From a bacterium (GTDB lineage Bacteria > Pseudomonadota > Gammaproteobacteria > UBA6186 > Azoamicaceae), in assembly GCA_027364575.1 (NCBI GenBank), contig DAHXPC010000002.1, positions 1-64,000 on the forward strand: a stretch of DNA of 64,000 nucleotides. Direction: 5' to 3'. The notes under the pieces are model-generated. The model ran no database searches and had not been told where the DNA came from. It saw nothing but the letters and a program-made list of their open reading frames with translations. Position numbers and translations under genes: made by a program. Positions 8,437-18,083 of this stretch are shown piece by piece. Position 1 is the first letter of the stretch. Every line of letters begins with the position of its first letter.

Positions 8437-9168
8437 TTATTCCCAATCCAGTAAAGTTAGACGATAGTTTTTCAATTGTGTGGCGAAAGCGGCAATATAA
8501 TCTTTGGCGGGTTTAATTTCTGCCAATGTCCAAAGATCCTTATTGAAAGAACTATCGCGGACATCCAACAATTTTACCTTTTCATATGCTAGAAATGAAA
8601 CCTCGACGTCCGTTAACGGATGCTGTAAACCAGTGCCTATCGCCTTTAGAAAAGCTTCTTTACGCGTCCAACACCGGTAAAAAGCGATCACTCTTTGCGC
8701 TGGTGCAAGAGAAGATAATTTTACCCATTCATTTTTAGAAAAAAATTGTGTTGCAATCGATAAATAATCAATACTATTTTTACAATACTCAACATCAATA
8801 CCAATATCAGCATGTCGCGATACTGCATATAAAATGCAATCCCCTGAATGCGACACATTAAAATGCAGTTCCCCTGAGGGTAAATAGGGTTTTCCAAATG
8901 GGGTATAGTGAAACTGAATACCTTTCGGCTGTATTTTAAGATAACGGGCAAGAATATTTCTTAAAATTCCCCGGCTAAGCAAATATTTATTTCTATCTCG
9001 ATCAAAATGGAAGCGATCTAGACGCAAGCATTCATCCTTCGATAAACTGGATTTAAGCTGTATAAAAAGTTCATCCGGGATAGCTTGTAAAGTACAACGC
9101 CAAATATGAATATCTTCTGCCGCTACATGGGATATTTCCTGGCCTGCTACCCACACACATTCAGTCAA
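8437..9168 (-). CDS. 4'-phosphopantetheinyl transferase, Sfp type
   Basis: This 243-residue enzyme transfers the phosphopantetheine arm of CoA to a serine of carrier-protein domains. It is the two-lobed Sfp type rather than the short AcpS type. The Mg-binding motif GIDVEYCKN lies near residue 117 and CWTRKEAFLKAIGTGL near 165. The HFNVSHSGD strand at about 98-106 is typical. The gene begins 15 bp after the stop of the NRPS gene, so it almost certainly activates that protein's PCP domain. The start codon appears to be TTG, preceded by GGGATC. A GTG four codons later is an alternative. Confidence 0.92.
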   Translation of the reverse strand: MTECVWVAGQEISHVAAEDIHIWRCTLQAIPDELFIQLKSSLSKDECLRLDRFHFDRDRNKYLLSRGILRNILARYLKIQPKGIQFHYTPFGKPYLPSGELHFNVSHSGDCILYAVSRHADIGIDVEYCKNSIDYLSIATQFFSKNEWVKLSSLAPAQRVIAFYRCWTRKEAFLKAIGTGLQHPLTDVEVSFLAYEKVKLLDVRDSSFNKDLWTLAEIKPAKDYIAAFATQLKNYRLTLLDWE

Positions 9169-9183
9169 AATGATCCCATTTTC

Positions 9184-12100
9184 TTAAGCACAGGTTTCTA
9201 GTTGGCGCATAGAAGCGGTTTGAATAAAATTTATTTTATGTAAGTAATCAAAGTATACTTTTAGAACCGCTAGATCAATATTTGGATACTGAATGCCAAC
9301 GGATTTCAGAACAGCTGCAGTATGATGCGATTCAATTTTCGGAGTCTTCTCTTTGGATAACCCACTCAACCAATCCGTATCTTGTAAGTATAATGCCGCG
9401 AATGGATAAAGAGCGTTTGCCTTGGTCATATGCTCAAAACAATGACTACGCCATTCGGGCACGGAAGCAAACATTAAGGGATGCCCATTTTGATTGAGCC
9501 ACGCCACCAAATCATGCCAGTTAGGCGTATTTGGGTTGGTGAAATTATAAACGCCACTCTCTTGCGGGCCTTTCAACGAAATTTGTATGATCGCTTTGCT
9601 GATACAATCTACTGGCCACATTTCAAGGCTAAAGTCTTTATCGGGGGCATAACCAAGCTGTATACAACTTTTAATAAAATTGAGTAAATGATTATTGTCT
9701 GCTTCCCAAATCCCTGTCTTAATCTGCCCACTGATCCAGCTGGGTCTATAAATATTGACGAGTAAACCGTGATCTTTGGCCTGTGATAATAATTTTTCGG
9801 ATACCCATTTTGTTTGGCAATATCCATTATGAAGATCTAGCGGCGCTGTATGCTCGGCCAAGAAATCTTCTTTAATCGTGGGTTGGTCAGCCGTATCTAC
9901 CGCCGCGTTCAGCGCAGAAATAAAATGCAATTTTTTCTGTTTCCCAGTAGCGGCTAAGCGGATAACATCCAGCGTACTATCAACATTTGTTTTTTTCAAA
10001 GACTCAAAATCATAAATATGATTAACCACTGCCCCACTATGATAAATAGCATCTACTTCTTCGGAAAGCGTATTAAATACTTCTTCAGAAAGACCTAGAT
10101 TTTTTTGACTCAGATCACCTAATAAAAATACAATTCTATCTGAATTGATAAGCTTTCGAAAACCGTATTTAATTAGGTTTTTGTTAATTCTAAAAAGGGC
10201 TGCACCATAATCTTCCGCTCGAATTAAACAAATTATTTTTGCATGCGTCAAGCAATGTAAGTCATACAATAAATGTGATCCTAAAAACCCAGTAGACCCG
10301 GTTAATAAAATAGATCCCAGTTCTTTGTTCCCTACTGAAGGAATAGCGGTAAACAAGGTCTCTGCAGGTAAAACAGAATCTTTTAAATATACGGCGCTTT
10401 CTGCATCCTGAGAAATTTGGTTTGTATGACTGTTGCTAATGAGCTTAGATAATTGGCTAATGGTTGGCTCATCAAAGAAATTTTTCAAAGAGATATTAAT
10501 CTTAAAGGCATGCTTAACTTGTAACAATACCTCAGTTACCAGCAATGAATGGCCGCCTAAATTAAAGAAATTATCGTGGATCCCTACTTTTTCAATATTG
10601 AGCACTTGAGACCATACCTGCACCAACTCAGCTTGCACCTCTGTTTCCGGTGGAACATACGTAGCATCAGTGAGAAATAAGCGTTTTTTAGGATACGGTA
10701 GTGCTTTTTTGTCTACTTTACCATTTGCATTCACCGGCAATTTATCGAGGATAACAAACGATTGGGGCACCATATAAGGCGGGATTTTATCCGCTAAATA
10801 TTTACGCAAAGCACTTAAATCAAAATTTTGTTCAGACTCAATCGGGACTATATAGGCAGCAATATATCGGTGTTCTCGGGCATCCAATAAAGAAATGATC
10901 ACCGATTGCTTCACCAATGGATAAGTCTGTACCACGGATTGAATTGCGCTTAATTCAATTCTATAACCTCTTATTTTAACTTGCGCGTCAATGCGACCCC
11001 TATATTCTATATCGCCTTCGGGTGACCATCGAACCAAATCCCCGGTTCTATATAAAATTTGATTTGGATCACTCGCATTATTGACAAATGGATTCGGAAT
11101 GAATTTTTGTTGTGATAATTCTGGCTGATTTAAATATCCGCGCGCCACGCCAACGCCACCAATATATAATTCACCCACCACACCGATTGGAACGGGTTGA
11201 TAATATTGATCTAAGACATAAACAACTGCATTAGCGATAGGCTTTCCAATATTCGGAATTATGGGTTTAGCAGGGCATATCTTAAGGGTTGCAAAAACCG
11301 TTGTTTCAGTTGGACCATAGGCATTTATAAAAAGTATGCCCTTACGATTCCACTGGTTATTTATTTTCAAAGAGCATGCATCCCCTGCACTAATCAGTGT
11401 TTTTAAGTTCGGAAGATTGCTAGGTTCAGTTAAATCTAATGCAATCGGGGTTATAAGCGCGACACTGATTTTATTTTTTCTTAACGTGTGGAGTAGAGGT
11501 TCTCCAGGCATGATCTCTTCTTTTTTGGCAATATACAGTTTAGCGCCCGAAAAGAGACTACAGAAAATTTCAAAAACAGAGGCATCAAAACTAACCGATG
11601 CAAAAGCTAACACACAACTATTTTCGGTGATTCGACAGGTTCTTATTTGAGAATAGGCAAAGTTAACCACGCTGCGATGTTCAACCAAAACGCCTTTGGG
11701 CATACCGGTTGAACCGGAAGTGTGAATAACATACGCTAAATTTTTAGAGGATAGCTCGCATTGGGGATTGGTTGTTTTGCCTTTTTGAATGGCGGAAGCC
11801 ATTTCATCTAGATCGACGACATGTGCTTGATTTTTTTCAGAAAAGCATGCCTGTAGGCACTTTGCATGTTTCTGATGTGTCAAAATAATAGGCGTATTAT
11901 TGAGTATGTTTTGTATATAGGCTTTGGGATGATTGATATCCACAGGCACATAGGCGCCCCCAGCCTTCAAAATCGCCAAAATACTAATAACAATATCGAC
12001 ACTTCGATCTAAGTAAAGGGCAATCAGGGTTTCGGGTGTTGTGAATAAATTTTTCAAATAATGTGCTAATTGATTCACCTTCACATTGACTTCATGATAA

Positions 12101-13929
12101 GTTAACGCTTGATCGGCTGAACAAATGGCGATCCGGTGAGGCGTCTTTAATACCTGTTCTTCAAAAATTTGGGCAATGGTTTTATTGTTTGGAAAGATTT
12201 GCGTTGTTTGATTCCATTGGGTATGCAGTTGCGCCAGCTCAGCCACAGACATAAAATCTAAATGCGATATCAATTTTTTGGGATCTGTCCCAATAGCCTT
12301 GATTAACCCATGCAAGTGTTCAGCTATGGTATTGGCCAGCATTTGCGTGTCGGGATAAATTAAAGTGTGATTCGAGAATATCCGAAATTGGGTGCCTTCG
12401 CGGTTCATGGCAATAATCACAGACGATAAATCGTTTGTTTGATAGTTGTTCAGATCTTCGGCAATATCAATGGCCCAGGAAAGTCTATGACTATTTTTTA
12501 AGGCTGCATAGCGACAGAAAATATCCATCGCATAGGTGCCGTGTTTTGTCAGATTGTCTACGATGGCTGAAACACTTTGCAAGGCTTGCTCAAAATTTGT
12601 CTCTGTCTTAAAGTCGGTTGACAATGGAACAAAACCCGCAAAGGCTTGATGGCTTTCAAGAGATAAGTCTTTAAAGCGTTTATTGCTGAAATAAAGGCTT
12701 AGATTTTGATGAACATTTAGTCGATATAGATATATTAAAAAGATCGTCAGCAAAGACATGTGTGGGTTGGTTTTATTTTCTAACTCTAATAACCCCGCGC
12801 TTTGGATAACGGTGCTAAAATCGATAATATTGCTTGCTCCTTGTCGATCAGCATTCGTTTGATCAGCAAAGGGTTGCGAAGTAGATGTAATTTGGGTGAA
12901 CTTTTTCACCCAAGATGCTTCATGACGCGCACATTCGAAACTTATCTTATCTATTTGTTGAATGGCAGTGGAAGCAAGGGAAATTAACAGAGATCCTACT
13001 TGCAAGTTGCAGGATGTGGCCAGCTGCTCAAAATTAATACTGTGCCCTGTTAAATTAACGCAATGGGTTAAAAGGATATTATGTGTTTTGGTTGCAACTT
13101 CAATACTCTCTTTGTCTATTTTAATAACCGTACCCGAAGGCAAGGTTGATAACGTCAGTATGCTGATCCGTTTTGGAATAATAATCGTTTCGCCAAAGAT
13201 AAATTTTGCTAATGCTAAAGGATTTGGATACTCGCCAAAATCTAATGCACGATACAGGCTAACAATTTCTTCAGCAGATGAGTCCCAACCAATAAAGGCA
13301 TTGCCTGCTGGCTTTTTATTTGAGTGAAAAAAACTTCGATTGTGCAGATTTTGTTTCAATGGGACTAAACTGCCGTCAAGAAGTTTATTTACTAACCTTG
13401 CAAATTCTGTGCGTGCATTTTCATAACATTTAAGATTTAGGCTCAGCGCCGTTTCATTGGGATCAATTGGAAAAATAGTTTGCTGAAGGACATCACCCGC
13501 ATCCACCTTTTCTGAAGCAATATGCCAGGAGATCCCATGATACGTTTCGCCATTCAAAATAGCCCAAGAAGTCGAGTTTGTCCCGGCATACTTTGGCAAA
13601 GGGCCATCATGACAATTAATCGCCAGTCGTTGGGGTGTCTCTAGAATGGCCTGGGATAATATAAATTTATTAAAAATACTAAAAAGATAGTCAAAAGGCT
13701 TTTCTTTTAATTTTATCTGGAAGGATCCTAAGTTATCTGTCCAATAGAAGCCTTGTTGAACGGCCCATTCTTTTACTTTCAGATCTTCAGACATAACGCC
13801 TAATATAGTGTTGCCACTGTTTATTAGAATTTGTCCGCACTGAATAGTAAGGCTGCTAGTGCCTATTAGATAACAGCTAAAATTGACGAGTGACTTAGAG
13901 GGCTGTTCCCCTTCATGTAAGCTTATCAT
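9184..13929 (-). CDS. Single-module NRPS: formyltransferase - partial C - A - PCP - thioester reductase
   Basis: This 1581-residue protein is a freestanding assembly line. Residues 15-210 are a formyltransferase-like domain with Fmt-type catalytic residues N105, H107 (INCHDGPLPKYAG) and D143 (KVDAGD). Residues 210-290 resemble the Fmt C-terminal domain. Residues 370-570 look like the C-terminal half of a condensation domain without the HHxxxDG motif. Residues 585-1080 are an adenylation domain (TSGSTGMPKG, NAYGPTETT, YRTGD, NGK at 1069-1071). Residues 1095-1165 are a carrier domain with Ser1128 in LGGHSLL. Residues 1205-1500 are an NAD(P)-dependent reductase (LLTGSTGFLGSHLL; Y1370, K1374). 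The pocket code read by alignment to GrsA is D-A-F-I-I-A-A-V-F-K, pointing to a hydrophobic substrate. The predicted product is a formylated or acylated amino aldehyde or alcohol (inference). Confidence 0.9.
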   Translation of the reverse strand: MISLHEGEQPSKSLVNFSCYLIGTSSLTIQCGQILINSGNTILGVMSEDLKVKEWAVQQGFYWTDNLGSFQIKLKEKPFDYLFSIFNKFILSQAILETPQRLAINCHDGPLPKYAGTNSTSWAILNGETYHGISWHIASEKVDAGDVLQQTIFPIDPNETALSLNLKCYENARTEFARLVNKLLDGSLVPLKQNLHNRSFFHSNKKPAGNAFIGWDSSAEEIVSLYRALDFGEYPNPLALAKFIFGETIIIPKRISILTLSTLPSGTVIKIDKESIEVATKTHNILLTHCVNLTGHSINFEQLATSCNLQVGSLLISLASTAIQQIDKISFECARHEASWVKKFTQITSTSQPFADQTNADRQGASNIIDFSTVIQSAGLLELENKTNPHMSLLTIFLIYLYRLNVHQNLSLYFSNKRFKDLSLESHQAFAGFVPLSTDFKTETNFEQALQSVSAIVDNLTKHGTYAMDIFCRYAALKNSHRLSWAIDIAEDLNNYQTNDLSSVIIAMNREGTQFRIFSNHTLIYPDTQMLANTIAEHLHGLIKAIGTDPKKLISHLDFMSVAELAQLHTQWNQTTQIFPNNKTIAQIFEEQVLKTPHRIAICSADQALTYHEVNVKVNQLAHYLKNLFTTPETLIALYLDRSVDIVISILAILKAGGAYVPVDINHPKAYIQNILNNTPIILTHQKHAKCLQACFSEKNQAHVVDLDEMASAIQKGKTTNPQCELSSKNLAYVIHTSGSTGMPKGVLVEHRSVVNFAYSQIRTCRITENSCVLAFASVSFDASVFEIFCSLFSGAKLYIAKKEEIMPGEPLLHTLRKNKISVALITPIALDLTEPSNLPNLKTLISAGDACSLKINNQWNRKGILFINAYGPTETTVFATLKICPAKPIIPNIGKPIANAVVYVLDQYYQPVPIGVVGELYIGGVGVARGYLNQPELSQQKFIPNPFVNNASDPNQILYRTGDLVRWSPEGDIEYRGRIDAQVKIRGYRIELSAIQSVVQTYPLVKQSVIISLLDAREHRYIAAYIVPIESEQNFDLSALRKYLADKIPPYMVPQSFVILDKLPVNANGKVDKKALPYPKKRLFLTDATYVPPETEVQAELVQVWSQVLNIEKVGIHDNFFNLGGHSLLVTEVLLQVKHAFKINISLKNFFDEPTISQLSKLISNSHTNQISQDAESAVYLKDSVLPAETLFTAIPSVGNKELGSILLTGSTGFLGSHLLYDLHCLTHAKIICLIRAEDYGAALFRINKNLIKYGFRKLINSDRIVFLLGDLSQKNLGLSEEVFNTLSEEVDAIYHSGAVVNHIYDFESLKKTNVDSTLDVIRLAATGKQKKLHFISALNAAVDTADQPTIKEDFLAEHTAPLDLHNGYCQTKWVSEKLLSQAKDHGLLVNIYRPSWISGQIKTGIWEADNNHLLNFIKSCIQLGYAPDKDFSLEMWPVDCISKAIIQISLKGPQESGVYNFTNPNTPNWHDLVAWLNQNGHPLMFASVPEWRSHCFEHMTKANALYPFAALYLQDTDWLSGLSKEKTPKIESHHTAAVLKSVGIQYPNIDLAVLKVYFDYLHKINFIQTASMRQLETCA

Positions 13930-13995
13930 ACCACCCCAAAATTCATACCATGCGCGTATTTTGCTTACCTTTTAATTATACAAAATACTACCTAT

Positions 13996-14009
13996 GCAAG
14001 TTAACTTGC
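13996..14009. promoter_or_regulatory. Perfect 14-bp palindrome between the NRPS and the hybrid kinase
   Basis: GCAAGTTAACTTGC is a perfect palindrome, extending to 20 bp (TATGCAAGTTAACTTGCGTA) with one mismatched pair. It lies in the 129-bp gap between two divergently read genes, 67 bp from the NRPS start and about 50 bp from the kinase start. That is where a dimeric regulator could control either or both. No regulator gene is adjacent except the kinase and receiver themselves. Confidence 0.5.
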
Positions 14010-14058
14010 GTAACATCTATCCAGCCCTATTATTAAGGCTGCGCTTAGGATAATATGC

Positions 14059-16410
14059 TTGACTATGAATAGTCAATTAACCCTAAATCAAATGGGCGGT
14101 GATAGCCTGCCTTTATTGGAAGCCCTCTTCCAAAATTCCAGCGATATTTGCCTATTGCTCTCTTCTAATTTGGATATATTAGCCATTAATCCAAAAGCAG
14201 AGTCCTTATATCAATGGAAAGCCCAGGACGTTTTGAATAAAAACTTTCAAGCGTTATGCCTGGCTTACGGGTATGATTTTTTATTAAATCCCGACGCCTT
14301 AATCGCCGTAAAACAAAGCAAAACCATCCAAATAACAAGCTTTGGTATTGGATTGGATACGAGTAAACAAAAAATCCAATGGAAATTAAGCAGCGCCTTT
14401 AGTAACGCCGAACGCGTTATCTTATGGATAGGTGCCTTTACGCATGAATCCGGGGTAACAGCCGGTGATGTCAATAATATCTGGTTATCTATGCCCGGAA
14501 ATCTATTCTGGAAAGATAAGGAAGGCGTCTACTTAGGGGCTACAAATAGAATGGCGATGGCCTTAGGCTTCAAAAGAGCCGAAGACGTCATTGGTAAAAC
14601 CGATTATGATTTATTTTCACAGCAACAGGCCGACATCCTCCGTTCAAATGATCGAGAAATCACGAATTCGGGCATGCCTAAAATTGTAGAAGAAATCGTT
14701 ACCCTAAGTGGCACAAAACGCATATTATGTGTGGAAAAAATACCCTTACTCAATAATAACGAAGTGATTGGCATTGTCGGTAACTCTCTGGATATTACTC
14801 ACCTTAAATCATTAGAATCGGAATTAAGAGAGGCAAGAGAACTTGCTGAAAGTGCACAAAAAACTGCTGTCTCTTACCTAGAACACATTGTTGAATGCAT
14901 GCCGGGTAGCCTTTATTGGAAAGACAAAGAGGGAATTTATTTAGGGTGTAATAATCTGCTGGTTGAAATGCTTAATTTAGGATCACAGAATGATATCGTT
15001 GGTAAAACGGATTATGATCTCTGGCCTGAACAAGCAGAAGCTCTGCGAGCAAATGATGAAGAAGTTATGCAGAGTGAACAATCTGTTCATCTAGAGGAAA
15101 CCGTCATGCTGCCAAATGGTAAAAGACGATATTATACAGTCGTGAAATTGCCCCTTAAAGATCCTCAAGGAAATATCGTTGGCATTATTGGTAACTCCCT
15201 AGATATTACCAACCTTAAGCGTATAACCGAAGAATTGAAACAAGCAAAGGAAAATGCGGAAATCGCAAATAAAGCAAAATCTGACTTTTTGGCGGTTATT
15301 AGTCATGAATTTCGCATTCCCTTAACGGGCATTTTAGGCATGGCGCAATTAATGCGCATGCAAAATTTAACCCCCGAAAAGCAGCAAGAATATGTTCAGC
15401 ATATCTCTTCGGCAGGCATGCATTTATTAAACTTAATTAATGATATCTTAGATTTTGCTAAAATGGAGGCCGGTAAATTTGAATTAGCATTAGCGCCAAT
15501 GGACTTAAGCGCTTTAATCGAAGAAACCTGTACGATGTTAACGCCCTTAGCGAAGCCTAAAAATTTAGAGTTGCTTATTAACTTCGAACAAACCCCTCGG
15601 TATCAAATCTTAGGCGATAAACGTGTTTTACGCCAAATTATCATTAATTTACTTGGCAATGCTATTAAATTTACCGAAAAAGGATATGTCTCTATTCACG
15701 TAGAATGTATTCAAGAAACCTCCAACACCGTAATCCTTGGAATTTCAGTGAGTGATACCGGTATCGGTATCCCTGAAGATAAACAAGAAATGGTTTTTGA
15801 TCATTTTTCTCAAGTAGATGCTTCTCATTCCCGGCGCTATGGAGGGGCAGGCCTTGGTCTGACCATCACTAAACAATTAATTGAACTCATGAGCGGTACG
15901 ATTAGCTTAACCAGTCAGGTAGGAAAGGGATCGACCTTCCGTTGTGTCATTGGTTTCCCGCTGCAAAAGAGTGCCAATATGACCTCTCCTTGGATGGTTT
16001 ATCAATCTATCGTCCGAATTTTAATTGTGGATGATACTCGACGCGGTGAGGTTATGCGAAAACAATTAAGCCCCTCTAATAGCCAAGTCGTCTCTGGCAA
16101 AGAAGCTTTTAATACGCTGCTCGCTTCATATCAACTCACCGATCTTTATGATATTGTTATTATTGATCAGCGGTTAAATGATGTCGATCCTTTGCAGCTG
16201 GCTAAAACCATCTGTCAACATAAGGAATTGCATCAACCAATGCTGGCGTTATTAACAGATAATGGCTCTATGGATACCAAAGAGTCTGCGAAAAAAGCAG
16301 GGTTTTTTGAATGTATTGTAAAACCTATACAACCGTTGGCTTTACAAACCGTTCTAACTGCTGCCTGGGAACGTTGGATAGAGCAAAAGAATAATCTATG
16401 TCTACTTTAA
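14059..16410 (+). CDS. PAS-domain hybrid sensor histidine kinase
   Basis: This 783-residue cytosolic sensor has three PAS domains (about 20-125, 140-250 and 270-385). The second and third are close internal repeats sharing WKDKEG-YLG, VGKTDYDL and GNSLDIT blocks. A dimerisation/phosphoacceptor domain follows with H416 in ISHEFRIPLTG, then an ATPase domain with N534 in LLGNAIKFTEKG and G boxes at 566-600. A C-terminal receiver (655-765) keeps DD at 658-659 and D703. No membrane segments are seen, so the signal is probably internal (redox or small ligand). The start appears to be TTG 14059, 8 nt after AGGA; an in-frame ATG lies at 14065. It overlaps the next receiver gene by 13 nt. Confidence 0.9.
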   Translation: MTMNSQLTLNQMGGDSLPLLEALFQNSSDICLLLSSNLDILAINPKAESLYQWKAQDVLNKNFQALCLAYGYDFLLNPDALIAVKQSKTIQITSFGIGLDTSKQKIQWKLSSAFSNAERVILWIGAFTHESGVTAGDVNNIWLSMPGNLFWKDKEGVYLGATNRMAMALGFKRAEDVIGKTDYDLFSQQQADILRSNDREITNSGMPKIVEEIVTLSGTKRILCVEKIPLLNNNEVIGIVGNSLDITHLKSLESELREARELAESAQKTAVSYLEHIVECMPGSLYWKDKEGIYLGCNNLLVEMLNLGSQNDIVGKTDYDLWPEQAEALRANDEEVMQSEQSVHLEETVMLPNGKRRYYTVVKLPLKDPQGNIVGIIGNSLDITNLKRITEELKQAKENAEIANKAKSDFLAVISHEFRIPLTGILGMAQLMRMQNLTPEKQQEYVQHISSAGMHLLNLINDILDFAKMEAGKFELALAPMDLSALIEETCTMLTPLAKPKNLELLINFEQTPRYQILGDKRVLRQIIINLLGNAIKFTEKGYVSIHVECIQETSNTVILGISVSDTGIGIPEDKQEMVFDHFSQVDASHSRRYGGAGLGLTITKQLIELMSGTISLTSQVGKGSTFRCVIGFPLQKSANMTSPWMVYQSIVRILIVDDTRRGEVMRKQLSPSNSQVVSGKEAFNTLLASYQLTDLYDIVIIDQRLNDVDPLQLAKTICQHKELHQPMLALLTDNGSMDTKESAKKAGFFECIVKPIQPLALQTVLTAAWERWIEQKNNLCLL

Positions 16411-16796
16411 ATGTGGAAAAAAAGCGAAAAGTACTCTTAGTTGAAGATGATTTGATCATTCAAATCGTTCACCAAAATTATCTTCAAGAGCTCGGGTGTG
16501 AAGTCAATTTAGCCGGCAATGGTGAAGCGGCACTGGCTGCTATGCAGAATTATTATGATTTAATATTCATGGATATCGGTTTGCCTGATATTCTTGGAAC
16601 AGAAGTCATCAAAGAATTTAGAAAAAAATATACTCAAAATAAGCATGTCCCCATTATTGTATTAACCGGTTTTAGCAGCGAATCGAATAAAGAAGAATTC
16701 TTAGCGGCTGGTGCAAATGATGTTGCAATTAAACCTATTTTTCTCGATCAATTAGAAAATATATTAATAAAACATTGCACGGCAGACAATACCTAA
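16398..16796 (+). CDS. Single-domain CheY-like response regulator
   Basis: This 132-residue receiver has no output domain. The acidic pocket is ED-D near residue 17-19 (LLVEDDLII), the phosphoacceptor Asp is in DLIFMDIGLPD near residue 55, and the conserved Thr and Lys are in IVLTGF and VAIKPI. It overlaps the hybrid kinase by 13 nt, so the two are coupled. It probably takes phosphate from H416 directly or through the kinase's own receiver. With no DNA-binding domain it must act through a protein partner, such as a diguanylate cyclase, an Hpt protein or the pilus machinery. The target is not in this operon. Confidence 0.9.
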   Translation: MSTLNVEKKRKVLLVEDDLIIQIVHQNYLQELGCEVNLAGNGEAALAAMQNYYDLIFMDIGLPDILGTEVIKEFRKKYTQNKHVPIIVLTGFSSESNKEEFLAAGANDVAIKPIFLDQLENILIKHCTADNT

Positions 16797-16799
16797 AAT

Positions 16800-18083
16800 C
16801 TAAAATGCCTTTACCCTACACAATTCATTCCAACGGGTTGTGTACCGAGATGAGCAGTGCATCGAGCGAGACTGCCACTCTTTTTCGAAACCTTCTACTG
16901 CATATCGTACCGTACCTCTGCCCATTTTTTTATTAATTACATCTATGGCTTCTCCTAAATGAGAAGCCGGGAGAATGTTATTTTCAAACAAATCAAATTG
17001 ACCTTGCCCTTTTATAGAAATGTCCGACAGGATCACACCGGCTTTATTATAGTGAAGTCCTGTACAATACAGCTGTTCAAGTGCCACCAACGCTAGCTTC
17101 AAAAATTCCTGGGTATTGTGGCTTGGCAAAGCCAATTCTATATTTTTAGGATGGTAATAGCCTGTAAACCCCGCTTGAAATCGGTTGGTTTGAATAAAAA
17201 TGGTTAAATTTTTTGCAACAGAATTTTGGTTTCTCAATTTTTCCATTGCACGCGTCAAGTGAAAACTAATGGCTTCTTTCAATTCTTTCAGATCCGTTAC
17301 CGCTCTGCCAAAAGAACGAGAAACCATTATTTGTTTTTTAGGGGGAATAAAAGTTTCGATCCCTTGAATGGGCTTTCCTTGCAATTCTGACACGGTTGCC
17401 GCCAGTACTTTATTATATAATCGATGGATTTTTTCTGAATTTTCTAAATTTAATTGATAAGCCGTTATAATATTCATTTCCTGAATTTTTTTTGTCCATT
17501 GACGGCCAATCCCCCAAACTTCCTCTACGCCAACTTGTTTCAAGCAGTGTTCACGATTTTGCTCATTAATTATAAATATATTTTGGGACTGAAGATGTTT
17601 TTTGGCCAGACTGTTTGCGATTTTTGCCAGTGTTTTTGTAGGACCTATGCCTAAAGAAACAGGGATCCCAGTCCAGCGATAAATCGTTTCAATAATTTTT
17701 TTCCCTAAAGAAGATATTTCTTTTGGACTAAGGCCACCTAAATCTAAGAAGGCCTCGTCAATGGAATACACTTCAAAGGCCGGCACTAATTCTGCAACCG
17801 TCTCCATGACCCGACGAGAAAAATCGGCATACAACGGAAAATTGGTGGAAAAGCATTTAACCTGATGCTGATGAATGAATGATTTGATTTGATAAATGGG
17901 TTCGCCCATTTTAATTTTTAATGCTTTTGCTTCATTCGAACGACTAATCACACAACCATCATTACTGGATAAGACCACAACCGGACGACCTTCTAGGCTG
18001 GGTTGGAACACCCTTTCACAAGAAACAAAAAAATTATTGCAATCTAACAACCCAAAAATCGCTGGACGACTCGACACCATCAT
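16800..18083 (-). CDS. umuC: UmuC-type translesion DNA polymerase V subunit (no umuD nearby)
   Basis: This 427-residue Y-family polymerase synthesises across DNA lesions. Palm-domain catalytic acids are visible in FGLLDCNNFFVSCE near residue 13 and VYSIDEAFLDL near residue 107. The helix-hairpin-helix region follows near 175-200 (VGVEEVWGIGRQW), and the C-terminal UmuC-specific tail is present. Its length matches UmuC (about 420) rather than DinB (about 350). Normally umuC follows umuD, whose self-cleaved form activates it. Here the upstream 333 bp contain no umuD and no clear LexA box, so the partner and control must lie elsewhere or be lost. Confidence 0.92.
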   Translation of the reverse strand: MMVSSRPAIFGLLDCNNFFVSCERVFQPSLEGRPVVVLSSNDGCVISRSNEAKALKIKMGEPIYQIKSFIHQHQVKCFSTNFPLYADFSRRVMETVAELVPAFEVYSIDEAFLDLGGLSPKEISSLGKKIIETIYRWTGIPVSLGIGPTKTLAKIANSLAKKHLQSQNIFIINEQNREHCLKQVGVEEVWGIGRQWTKKIQEMNIITAYQLNLENSEKIHRLYNKVLAATVSELQGKPIQGIETFIPPKKQIMVSRSFGRAVTDLKELKEAISFHLTRAMEKLRNQNSVAKNLTIFIQTNRFQAGFTGYYHPKNIELALPSHNTQEFLKLALVALEQLYCTGLHYNKAGVILSDISIKGQGQFDLFENNILPASHLGEAIDVINKKMGRGTVRYAVEGFEKEWQSRSMHCSSRYTTRWNELCRVKAF

